A stretch of DNA of 64,000 bases from Aphrophora alni (taxonomy: Eukaryota > Arthropoda > Insecta > Hemiptera > Aphrophoridae). Positions 1-10,362 of this stretch are shown piece after piece (positions within the stretch are counted from its first letter, which is position 1; every line of letters begins with the position of its first letter). The notes under the pieces were generated by a model. That model ran no database searches. It was not told the origin of the DNA and worked only from the letters and a program-made list of their open reading frames with translations. Position numbers and translations under genes: made by a program. The DNA lies in contig OY740774.1 of NCBI GenBank assembly GCA_963513935.1, positions 88,802,385 to 88,866,384 of the forward strand, in the 5' to 3' direction.

Positions 1-1495
1 CCTCCACTCGCGTCAGTGTCTCGGCACTGGCGGGTGTCTGAGGTGTACATATGTGAAGGAACCTCCACTCGCTTTGCTCGCGTCAGTGTCTCGGCCCTGG
101 CGGGCATCTGAGGTGTACATATGTGAAGGAACCTCCACTCGCTTTGCTCGCGTCTGAGTCTCGGCCCTGGCGGGCATCTGAGGTGTACATATGTGAAGGA
201 ACCTCCACTCGCTTTGCTCGCGTCAGTGTCTCGGCACTGGCGGGTGTCTGAGGTGTACATATGTGAAGGAACCTCCACTCGCTTTGCTCGCGTCAGTGTC
301 TCGGCCCTGGCGGGCATCTGAGGTGTACATATGTGAAGGAACCTCCACTCGCTTTGCTCGCGTCAGTGTCTCGGCTCTGGCGGGCGTCTGAGGTGTACAT
401 ATGTGAAGGAACCTCCACTCGCTTTGCTCGCGTCTGAGTCTCGGCACTGGCGGGTGTCTGAGGTGTACATATGTGAAGGAACCTCCACTCGCTTTGTTCG
501 CGTCTGTGTCTCGGCCCTGGCGGGTGTTGAGGTGTACATATGTGAAGGAACCTCCACTCGCTTTGCTCGCGTCTGAGTCTCGGCCCTGGCGGGTGTCTGA
601 GGTGTACATATGTGAAGGAACCTCCACTCGCTTTGCTCGCGTCAGTGTCTCGGCTCTGGCGGGCGTCTGAGGTGTACAAATGTGAAGGAACCTCCACTCG
701 CGTCAGTGTCTCGGCACTGGCGGGTGTCTGAGGTGTACATATGTGAAGGAACCTCCACTCGCTTTGCTCGCGTCAGTGTCTCGGCCCTGGCGGGCATCTG
801 AGGTGTACATATGTGAAGGAACCTCCACTCGCTTTGCTCGCGTCTGAGTCTCGGCCCTGGCGGGCATCTGAGGTGTACATATGTGAAGGAACCTCCACTC
901 GCTTTGCTCGCGTCAGTGTCTCGGCTCTGGCGGGCGTCTGAGGTGTACATATGTGAAGGAACCTCCACTCGCTTTGCTCGCGTCTGAGTCTCGGCACTGG
1001 CGGGTGTCTGAGGTGTACATATGTGAAGGAACCTCCACTCGCTTTGTTCGCGTCTGTGTCTCGGCCCTGGCGGGTGTTGAGGTGTACATATGTGAAGGAA
1101 CCTTCACTCGCTTTGCTCGCGTCTGAGTCTCGGCCCTGGCGGGTGTCTGAGGTGTACATATGTGAAGGAACCTCCACTCGCTTTGCTCGCGTCTGAGTCT
1201 CGGCCCTGGCGGGTGTCTGAGGTGTACATATGTGAAGGAACCTCCACTCGCTTTGCTCGCGTCTGAGTCTCGGCCCTGGCGGGTGTCTGAGGTGTACATT
1301 TGTGAAGGAACCTCCACTCGCTTTGCTCGCGTCTGTGTCTCGGCCCTGGCGGGTGTCTGAGGTGTACATATGTGAAGGAATCTCCACTCGCTTTGCTCGC
1401 GTCTGTGTCTCGGCCCTGGCGGGTGTCTGAGGTGTACATATGTGAAGGAACATCTACTCGCTTTGCTCGTGCTGGTGTCTCGGGCCCGCCGGATG
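1..1495. repeat. 70-bp tandem satellite array, about 21 units
   Basis: About 21 head-to-tail copies of a roughly 70-bp GC-rich unit, each containing CTCGCTTTGCTCGCGTC, TCTCGG.CCTGGCGGG and GAGGTGTACATATGTGAAGG. The array runs off the left edge of the window. Two units (starting near 1 and 691) lack the same CTTTGCTCG segment. Two others (near 491 and 1041) share the variant GCTTTGTTCGCGTCTGTG and a shortened GGGTGTTGAGG. This shows higher-order duplication. The minus strand has few stops in any frame, so long repetitive open frames appear, but the 70-bp period rotates the frame and these are not credible genes. The last unit degenerates at 1441-1495 into sequence that is inverted again at 1903-1955. 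Confidence 0.97.
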
Positions 1496-1902
1496 TCGTA
1501 ACTATACGAATATAATATATTCATGGAAGATTAGGGTTGGAAATTATATTTTTTTAAATCACTACTAGCTATTTATCCTCGTACTGAATGGTAACATTAT
1601 ATGTAGAATTGAAATTTGCAAATTTTTATTTAATTTAGGGTGTAATAAGTTGAATAACATACTAGACGTTTAAACAAAACTATTTAAAATTTCGTCATTT
1701 TGACATTTTCCAATTCAATTTTTTTTCTAAATTTCAATAGAGAACCCCCTATACCAAATTTTATATGCCTATCTTAATTTTTGTGGCTGTTATCGTGCTT
1801 ACGTACAGAGGACAATGACGACAGACAGACTTTGTGTTAAAAATCACTTTTCTAGTTTCCAGATGACACGAAATGTAAAGACCAGTCAAAAAAAGGAGGT
1901 AT

Positions 1903-2235
1903 AGTTACACATCCGGCAGGGCCGAGACACTGACGCGAGCGAAGCGAGTGGAGACTTTTTAATATTTAAACATCAACGTCACCCTTTGGGACTAATCGAC
2001 GTATAGAAATTTGTAAAATGCACAATTACGAGGTTCAGAAAAACTTGTGTAAAAACTCCTTTTTAAATAAATCTACCAATAAAATTTAACATTTCCTACA
2101 AAGCCCAAGAAACTAACATTTCAACTTTACATTTAGAGGATCTGATTTTATTACGTTGAATGTTACGGCTGGGTAAGTACCATGATGGCATCCATCGCCT
2201 TGTTTTTCTTACCAATTGCTTGCGAACCGACATTT
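1903..2235 (-). repeat. Inverted partner of the satellite unit plus dispersed tail
   Basis: TATAGTTACACATCCGGCAG at 1901-1920, followed by GGCCGAGACACTGACGCGAG, is the reverse complement of the end of the array (1441-1505), with about 400 bp of AT-rich spacer between them. The following 280 bp (containing GAGGTTCAGAAAAACTTGTG, then TTTCCTACAAAGCCCAAGAA) matches 37450-37720 and 40440-40720. This looks like a foldback-type dispersed element whose left arm expanded into the satellite. Confidence 0.6.
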
Positions 2236-3129
2236 TGGAAAGAACGCAACATACATTTTCTATGAATCCTTAGAAATAACAAAACAAGCCCTTCCCAATC
2301 TGTATTGTAATGGGTACGAGGACGTATAACCTCATCCTCAATACAGTATGCATTTTACTTTTATTTTTCGTAATTCTTCGCGGAACAACACGTTAAGTTG
2401 CTAGGCTTTTTGGACGGCTTTCCCACGAGTGACATGTGGTCAGCACATCGAGATCCAGTCTAACTTTTGTAGCCAGGACTCGCTACTAACTCCCCACTCC
2501 TAACGATGCTAGATTAGCACCGAAACTTTAGTGTAAGTTTGGTAAATTTGTTATATTCCGTAACGATTCCATGAGGACGTCTTTCAACGTCCTAAATACA
2601 ACAGGAGGTAGTCATATTAAATTAACAATTTAATATCTATAGGTATTAACAATTGATACTTTAAAAAAGTTGTATTGCTTCTCAATTTTACGTTTATAGA
2701 TTAATACGTAGAAATAACTAGTTTATTTTTGAAAGTGTAGGATGAATCCTCACGTACTACAAGGAAGAATTGTTACAATTTTGAACCTATAGAAAGAAAG
2801 AGAAAGGCGCAATAAAACTGTAATACAACTAGAAAAACTATATTCCTTAAACGTCGTAAAAAGAGCATTAAATGTAAAACTTCGTTGTCCATGGATGTAA
2901 TCATTCAGTCATAAACTAAGATCACAGTTCAAAATTTGCACAATAATACAATGGGTCATTTTAATAAGTCAAGAAACAATAGGTAACGAAAAGTGAAAGT
3001 TAGTTAGCTATAATTAGCATTACATATTGATGATGATTTCTGTAGTGAACAGTGTCTGATGTACACAACAAGCCATACGCTTTCTCCTTTAAGAAACACT
3101 CCCGTGTAATAAAGAGATAAATCGTACAT
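2236..3129. other. Unassigned AT-rich sequence
   Basis: No coding frame of note, no tandem repeat and no clear inverted ends were seen. The first part may still belong to the preceding dispersed repeat. Confidence 0.4.
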
Positions 3130-3590
3130 AAATGTTGTGAAAACATTACACAAACTTTCTCACTCCACCCATCTCCAAAACAAATAACAACGATCAAAAA
3201 CTAATCGTCACCCAAAATTGAGATCGGTAGTTGTGAAATAAAAAGTGAAAATGAACCATGAGCGCAGTTTTTGAAATATTGTCTAAACTTGCTTTCCGTG
3301 TGCCATAAAACGTCCTCAACGTAAACTGGTATTTCATTAAAATCAAGCTTTTAATAATAACAGTTGGTTTTTGTTTTTGCAAATTATTCCTAAACTGTAA
3401 TATTTCTTTAGTTCCAGTTTTGCACACGGGGTTGTAACATTAACTTTTTGGATTTTTAACGATAACTCCGAATTTTTTCGACAGGTGCCAATCAATACTT
3501 TCTGTTTGGTTTCTTACATTTAAATAAAATTTTATCAAAATCGTTTGAACTGATTTTGAAAAAAAACCAAAATTTATGTTCTTTAGTTAC
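3130..3590 (-). repeat. Dispersed AT-rich repeat family B, minus-strand copy
   Basis: Read on the minus strand, it contains a segment equivalent to ATGGTTCATTTTCACTTTT, then an ACTACCG...TTTTTGGTGAC block, and ends in GAGAAAGTTTGTG.AATGTT. The same order is seen on the plus strand at 33300-33440, 25300-25440, 29250-29340 and 36590-36650. No coding capacity was recognised. Confidence 0.6.
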
Positions 3591-3602
3591 CTCCAAAGAA
3601 AG

Positions 3603-3856
3603 TAAAAGGAACCCTCAGAGGGTCGCTACAGGGAGTACGGGCTAGGCAATCCCGAGGTACCCATTCTGGATTTACACTTTTTTTCACGTAGTCTTTCCTA
3701 TCAGGTCGTGATCAACTATTGTTCTCTTCCAACTCTGGTACTATTAGAGTATTCAAAAGCTAAAAGAGTCTTTTATTCTTTCCTATTTCTTCTTTTATTT
3801 AATAGGTGATGATGACCGATAGGTTTTTGCCTTTAAAGCAACAAGAAAAAAAAAAG
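3603..3856 (+). repeat. SINE-like family A copy, with A tail
   Basis: Full-looking copy of the most frequent short repeat in the window. In order it has GGGAGTACGG, CAATCCCGAGG, CTGGATTTACA, TATCAGGTC, TTGTTCTCTTCCAACTC, AGAGTATTC and GATGATGACCGA, and ends CAACAAGAAAAAAAAAA. The A tail fixes this as the sense orientation. In other copies the segment near GGGTTAGATCC approaches a tRNA-type B box. A tRNA origin is an inference. Confidence 0.65.
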
Positions 3857-4858
3857 TTAAACTGTAATCAGCTAAACACTGATAGTTTGATCCACGCTAA
3901 CCAAGCAATGAATAAGTCGTCACGCTTCAGATAGTAGTTACTTGAATAAAAACCAATACAAGTGTTCGCAGAACTATGCAAAACCGTACGGTTAAACTCC
4001 TGAGGTTAAGCGGTCAATAATTAAGATTTAGCAATAACTTTCTTATTGTTTTATAATAGAAAGGAAATTTGGCAATAATTGAAGTTTGTAAAACGAACGA
4101 AGGCGGCTGCTACTTGGCAAAACCCTCTCACAGACGTCCTGTCCTAGACAAGCTACCTAGTTAGTAACTCGCCCAGTGTAAATTCTTTTGTTACAAAGAC
4201 AACTACTGAATGTGAATCTTTATAAAATTTGATTGGAAACTTCTCCAAACAAGCCATTGTTAAGAGAAATAATGTGAATAAAAGAAAAGTAGAATAGTAA
4301 AGAAAGAAAGAATGTTGAAATATTTTTGTCATATGGTTGATAACATTTCTCTAATATGGTTGAAATTGTTCTCTAACATGTCCTAACTTAAAATATATAC
4401 ACTAAAATCATAATTACGTACAAACATTCCAAAAAACAGCATTAAAAACTACACCTTGCTTCCTTTTTTTGAAGTGACACCTTGCATGAAATAGCAATTC
4501 AGTAGATAAAGTATCAGCAAGAAACAAAACAACATTGTGACTACAGTAGTTACAATGGGAGAGTTATAGCATTATGGCATATCAAAATAACAGGGTGCAG
4601 GGACCGAATAATGTAGCAGTAAAATGTGCCGCTCAGCGGATAACCTCTAGACCTATCAAACCTTTTCTGACCCTTGTCAACTGGAGATATGGCGCTCAGT
4701 ACACTGGCCGTTCGGCGGACATAACCTAATTATTTATACCCATCTATTAAAAACGACCTTTCATTTACAGTAATAATAAAAACAAATTTATTCTACACAT
4801 AACTTCTCATTTTGTTATTTATTAATTTTTTTTCCCTATTGGTCTTCATGAAGATTTA
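3857..4858. other. Unassigned AT-rich sequence with a GC-richer block
   Basis: Mostly featureless. A denser block at about 4575-4735 contains GCCGCTCAGCGGATAACCT and GGCCGTTCGGCGGACATAACC, two similar direct motifs about 80 bp apart. No gene was recognised. Confidence 0.35.
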
Positions 4859-4866
4859 TTATATTT

Positions 4867-5386
4867 GGTTGTGTCCCATTTGCGGTCAATCCTATTAGCG
4901 GTCGAGGGTAAAATCGTCCAGTTTGCGGTCACCCCAAAAATATCTTGGGCTACCCTAATTATATGTTTCCAATTTGCGTTCATATATTTGAAATATGTAT
5001 AGTGAACCGCAGAACCTAACCTAACCTAACCTACAGTATAACAAACACACAGAACACAATTCTCATAAAAAAAGCCTAAGTATCAGACGCATTTCAACGA
5101 CAAAGTCGTCCTCTTCAGTGATACACGAGCTACATCAATCAAACTATAACTTAACTTAACTAACCTTAATATAACCTAAACTTAATATAACCTAACCTAA
5201 CCTAACTAGACATAATTTGTGATTAGAGTCAAATCATTCTGTTATGTATTTAGTGGCTAGGTATGCAAAGGACGGGAAGAAATTAACTACATCTCAAGAC
5301 GTGGCCGCAAACTGGAAACCCTTCCACCCCCAGGACCTTGATTGTCCCCTCATAAAACTATACTTGACCGCAAATAGGAAGACACC
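4867..5386. mobile_element. hAT-like MITE with 8-bp target duplication
   Basis: A 520-bp non-coding element with inverted ends. The left end is GGTTGTGTCCCATTTGCGGT. The right end is ACCGCAAATAGGAAGACACC, which reads GGTGTCTTCCTATTTGCGGT on the other strand. It is flanked by perfect 8-bp direct repeats TTATATTT at 4859-4866 and 5387-5394. An 8-bp duplication is characteristic of hAT transposons, so the superfamily call is an inference from duplication length. Further GTTTGCGGTC/GCCGCAAAC pairs lie inside. There is no transposase. Confidence 0.75.
5013..5034 (+). repeat. Interstitial telomere-like CCTAA repeats
   Basis: Four copies of CCTAA, the complement of the arthropod telomere unit TTAGG, lie inside the hAT-like MITE. 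A second run of about three and a half units lies at 5187-5207, with degenerate CTTAA/CCTTAA copies between. Confidence 0.8.
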
Positions 5387-5394
5387 TTATATTT

Positions 5395-6107
5395 AAAGTA
5401 CCTAAGTTATTAATGAATTACTTTTAGGACTGTTAATTAATATTTTTATAACGTAAATACGATTGACAATATACTTTACTAATTCTAACTATTTACATTT
5501 TATAAGATAATTTGAGCATTGTTATTAAGATAAGTTGTTAGAGAAGGGTCAACTCTCTGTAAATCAAACCAAAAATATCCTAACAGATATTTAAATACAG
5601 CCAAAGTTCGATCCTGTATCTCGCCTTAATCGTTCTTGATTGAAATAAAGTTTTTAATTCAGTGGTTAAAGTTCATTTTTACCAAATTCCAAGTACAACA
5701 TTTCTTTCAATTGCGATGTGGCACAATGGTTTGGGTAGTTCATCTTTCTTTTTTAAAATAGGAAACAAAATTTGAATGAATGATTATTGAAGGGTCCAAG
5801 GATTTATTATAGAGTGACGAACATATAATCCATCGAGAATGTAGTTTTCAGTCCTCGTTTCAACTCCTAGTTCAGTGCAAGAGCGGCAACGCGTTTGTTA
5901 TTATTATTATATAATATTTATATCTACCCCCCTCCCATATATCACTATACAATATATTTGCGATCTTTCACTTTCTGGATATTGAAAAAAGACGAGAACG
6001 TGTTTTGGTTTGTTCAGTGAACATTTTTTATGTATTCATTTAACATATATAAGTAACTACGTATATAGCCTACCAGGTTAATCCCGCGACGGTTAGTTAA
6101 CAACTTG
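5395..6107. other. Unassigned AT-rich sequence
   Basis: No open frame, palindrome or dispersed-family match was recognised. Confidence 0.35.
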
Positions 6108-6730
6108 TAAACTTTAAAATGTAGAAAGTTCATATTTTAAAATTTTTGGTTGTAAAAACACCATATTTTCGGATTATAAGGTAAATTTAATCCCACCCCA
6201 AAATGGGGGGGGGTCTCAAAATTTTCAAATTGATAGCATTTTAAAGGTCTTGTTTAATAGAAAATAACTGCGCAAACTAGAGGTAGCTATATTACTACAA
6301 TCCATAATGACAGCATGTCAAATATTTAAAAAATCCAATTTACTTCTGAATTTAAAGCGAAAAATTTTAATAGCAAAAACTTTACATTTAATTTAATGAA
6401 CTTTGACCAGGATGCTGCAATAGTCTAAAATATTAAGTTAAAGTCAAAATTTATTTATTCAACTCCAAATTTGAATATTTGACAGGTCGTCGTTTTGAGT
6501 AGGAACAAAATAGCGACCTCTGGTTTACGCAGTTATTTTCTATATTTAAATAAAACATTAGGTATTACTTAATGTATATTTACACATTTTTTGAGAGTTG
6601 AATTGCTTCCCGAAATCCCCATTTTGGGCGTGAGGTCGAATTTACCTTATAATGTCCAAACATGGTGCTTTTACACCAAAAACATTTCTAAAATTTGAGA
6701 TTCTGCCTTTTAAAATTTAAAAGTATCTAA
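6108..6730. mobile_element. Degenerate foldback/MITE-like inverted repeat
   Basis: The left arm has GGTTGTAAAAACACCATATT, then GGATTATAAGGTAAATTTAA, then CCAAAATGGGG, then AAAATAACTGCGCAAACTAG. It is mirrored on the right by TAGCGACCTCTGGTTTACGC with AGTTATTTTC, then CCCATTTTGGGCG, TTTACCTTATAATGTCC and ATGGTGCTTTTACACC. Each arm is about 220-270 bp with many mismatches. This suggests an old non-autonomous element. No transposase frame and no clear duplication were seen. Confidence 0.65.
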
Positions 6731-9700
6731 ACTATACACTATAGTTGCCAGTATTTACACATTAAAATAGTAAAGAGTTGGTCCGTAGGATAAACCTTAC
6801 CATCTTGGGATTTGGCAACTTATTTTGATTGCCAAATTCCATTACGATTATTGTACTTACTCTTATATGAGGTGGTTACTCCTTCAAAAAAAAATGGGCT
6901 ATTACTTCAATCCCATTCTCACCGACACCCTTAGGCCAACTTCCCAATAACATTCCTTCTATAACCTTTTCTCCATTCTATCGTCATATTATTTATTTCA
7001 TCCGTTAAGAATTGATTGTATATTTTTAAGTTCTTAGAATTAATTTTCCATTTTCCTATTTTTTGTCAACTTCAAAATTTTCTTCCTTTAATTCGATAAC
7101 CCTTAGCTTAAGATTAAAAAAAAATTTAACTTCGACAATCCTGATATTATTTAACTTTTTTAATTTACCAATAATTATGTGGTTATATTACCGTCTCTTC
7201 TCTTATAACAAATTCTATAACCACACTGAAACTAACTCTCCGTTATCTATTACAGCTTGTTTCTGTATTTATTACAACCGTCGCATCGTCAATCATTTAC
7301 TATCAACCAACAAGATCTCGTTTCCGCTCGTCTCAACTCAATTTACCGGGTTAAAAATTGAACTGTTTCGCCATTGACATGGAAGCCTACATCGCTGAGA
7401 AGACCAGCTAATATCCAACTGTTGATACTTTTTAGAAGTAGCCTAGTTGTTTTCCGCTTGGAAGTCTCCAGCGGTCATTTAATTTGTCTCTCCAGCACCT
7501 GGGTCACCTCTATATCTCGCCAACTCCCCCTACATTGTATCTTTAGGTTACGTAGAGAGTGCGAACGTGGGATAGGCGAACACACAAAAAGCGTGATCTG
7601 AGCGAACAAGGTTTACGACTTGTATTAAATAGTATTATTATTAAATTAAGAACTCATTAAAAGTTGGATAGTGGTGACAGTGATTAGTTGGGAATTAAGT
7701 TGGGGAGAATGAATAGTTATCCAATCTTTTTATGATCCCCCCCCACACCATTTTGTCAAACGGTAACATAGACCTCGCTTCAAAGCATTATATATATGTT
7801 AAAGAGTATCAATGCTAGTTTCTACTATGCCACGAATCAAGTCCGTTGGGTAATAGCCAATAGGAGAGCAAGAGTAGCGCGCGGTTGTCAATTCGAACAG
7901 CTCCCTGTGCAAGGCTAACCTCTGAGGGAGGCTACCAACGTCTTGCAATGCTAATAGAGTTACGTAAATAAATAGTTTTATAATGTTTGCAGAGTATTTT
8001 ATTTTAGTAATTTAAACATGTTTAGTCTAACTGATATATTAAAATTATGTCAGCGGTACTTTTTTTAAAAATGTTTCGCTTTAACAGTGATAATTATTTC
8101 CCCTGTAATAATATTAATAATCCGAGCAAAAAAATAAATATTAGTTTTTAAATAAAGTTTCTTTCTATTTAAGGGAAAAGAATTCTGTTAAATTTATTAA
8201 ACGGAAGAAATATTGTTTTCGTCGAGACATCTGTTTACAAGGAAGGAAAGCGGATACGGATTTTTTTAAAATTGTTCGTTAAATTAGGCTCTTTGTAATT
8301 TGAAAATGTGATGCAAAATGTAATGCAGTATCTATGATTTTTCTGAACGCAACAACAGAAGAATCGCGGTACCAAGCTTTGTCAGCGTGGAAACGAGTTG
8401 ACAAACTCACACAGTCCTTATTGGTATCTTCAAGGTCAGGGTCTCTATTGGACTTGACTCGTGACGGGTTGTACAGTATGAGCGTCTCGCTTGTGCAGGA
8501 CATCGAAATACGTTCATCCCACCCAAAGCTATTGATTATAGAGTGACTATACATACTCGATCATGTGGTTTTTCCTACTTGTTTAAACTCAGTGACAAAC
8601 TCACCATTAGTAAATATTATTTCTTTATTTTCACAGCCCAACCATAGAAGTAATAGAAAAGTTAATTGTAAATATGATTGTTAATTATATTTATATTACT
8701 ATTAAGTAATCACCAAATATGTAGCCAGTTATTACAGGTGGATCATACTATTTTATATATTTACAAAAATCTTTAAATAGGTATCCTTTTCTGATTGTTT
8801 ATGAAATTTATAAACATGTTATCCAAATTTTTAAATGTCACCATCATCTTCCAATACTAACTCTTTAGAATCTACGACTTATGAAAAATTAAACATTATT
8901 CACTCGATTTTTAGTGGGTGCTTTTAATTCTTCTTTTAATTTATCTTCAATTTGGATAAAAATATAATTCTCTACAGCATTTGAGAAGACCGATAGACCA
9001 TTTGAATGTGTCTGAGTGTATTTTATTTCTAGTTCCTACCGTAAAACATTTGCGTTGTTCTCATTCAAATTGATTATAAACGGTTGGGTTTATCACTAAA
9101 TATCCGACAGTAAAAAAAAGTCTTAACATTACATGTTCAATCCAAAAAACAAAATCAAAAACATGATATTGCTATTAACAAAAATAAAATTAGCGGCCAT
9201 ATTGGAAATTTACGGCGACTTTTGAAAATTTGGGTGTAATAATTTTACCCAAAAAATTGGGAAGATTCCCCGTTAAAAATTTTTCGTATCCTTTTTTGAC
9301 ATCCTAATAGTAGCCATATTGAGTTGATCTATAAATAATTAGTGTATTTTAGTTGTCCTTATAATTTTCTTTCTACAATAGTCTACATACGATGCGTTTT
9401 AAAATTCATAAATCGTCGTCAAGTACAAACTAAACGGATTCTATCCACCAATAAAACTTGAATAAATTTCACCTTCTAGAAAAAAAAAACCATAATATTC
9501 AAATGAAAAATAAAAATATATTGCAGTTAGTGACGGAGACAGGCCTTACAAGTTAGGTAATCCAGTAGATATCTATTTGTAAACAAACTTTCACTAAACT
9601 GTGGAATAATTCAACAGCTTTCTTCAATTCGCATGTATGTGGTAAACAGAATCAATTCAATAATAAACTTTCCGCTTCGTAATCTTTATATGTAGTAAGA

Positions 9701-10007
9701 AAAATAAACGTTCATCAAAACAAAATAATATTCTTCACAATCTCCCTACATATTGTATTTGTAAAAAAAAAATTTAATGGAAGGCCATTTGTAACCCGTT
9801 AAAATGGCCGTTAAAATAGAATTTTTAATAATAAATCTGTAGGAGGGGTCAATGTTTGTCCTCTCAGACCTTAAAAACGGTCGACCCGATTTAAATAAGA
9901 ATTGGTAACACCATAGTTTCCACTTTGATGGTTTTAACTTTGAGTTTTTCAATATCTAAATAATTAAAAGTTGAGTTATGAGAATAAAAAGTTTTGTAAA
10001 CTTCATT
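6731..10007. other. Unassigned intergenic stretch
   Basis: AT-rich, without a recognisable gene. Short open frames on both strands (for example 7063-7601 plus, 8279-8554 minus and 8334-8546 plus) have no recognisable domain. A GC-richer block lies at about 7835-7960. None of it is supported as coding. Confidence 0.35.
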
Positions 10008-10270
10008 TAATTTTTACAAAGAAATGTAGTTACCATAGCAACTTAAACAGCTGATTAGGTCCATCATGTATAATAAGACAAAGATAGGTTAGGCTTAGTC
10101 TAGACCTGTATGAAACATTTTAGAATGGGTTGTAACTTAATTAAATTTTTGTAAACAAATTTAGTTACCATAGCAACCATACACATTTAAAATAGCTGAT
10201 TAGGTCCTTCAGCTTTAATAATTCAACACAAAACTAGATTTGGCCTAGCCTAGGTTAGTGTGTACATTTT
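10008..10270 (+). repeat. Two-copy direct repeat, about 134-bp period
   Basis: Two diverged tandem copies starting near 10008 and 10142. Each contains GTAGTTACCATAGCAAC or TTAGTTACCATAGCAACC, then AGCTGATTAGGTCC, then an AGGTTAGGCTTAGTCTAG-like block. Confidence 0.75.
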
Positions 10271-10362
10271 GAGAAGTCTTATTAATTTGATTTTACCAAA
10301 TGTATTAAAAAATTTCATTACTGTTGAGACCGATGGTTCTTGGTGGAATTCCATGTTTAAAG

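Noticed and set aside
223..1524. Repetitive minus-strand open frames of 134-226 codons over the satellite
   Set aside because: They are translations of a 70-bp tandem repeat in rotating frames, with no domain, no start context and a shared satellite structure. They are not genes.
5085..5125. Short inverted GACGACTTTGTCG-like motif with CTTCAGTGAT, thought to be a regulatory hairpin
   Set aside because: It lies inside the hAT-like MITE, and similar words (CCTGAAGATGG...CCGAAACACG) occur in other mobile elements of the window. No regulatory role is supported.
8279..8554. Overlapping open frames of 70-91 codons on both strands
   Set aside because: No domain, no splice context and no support on either strand.
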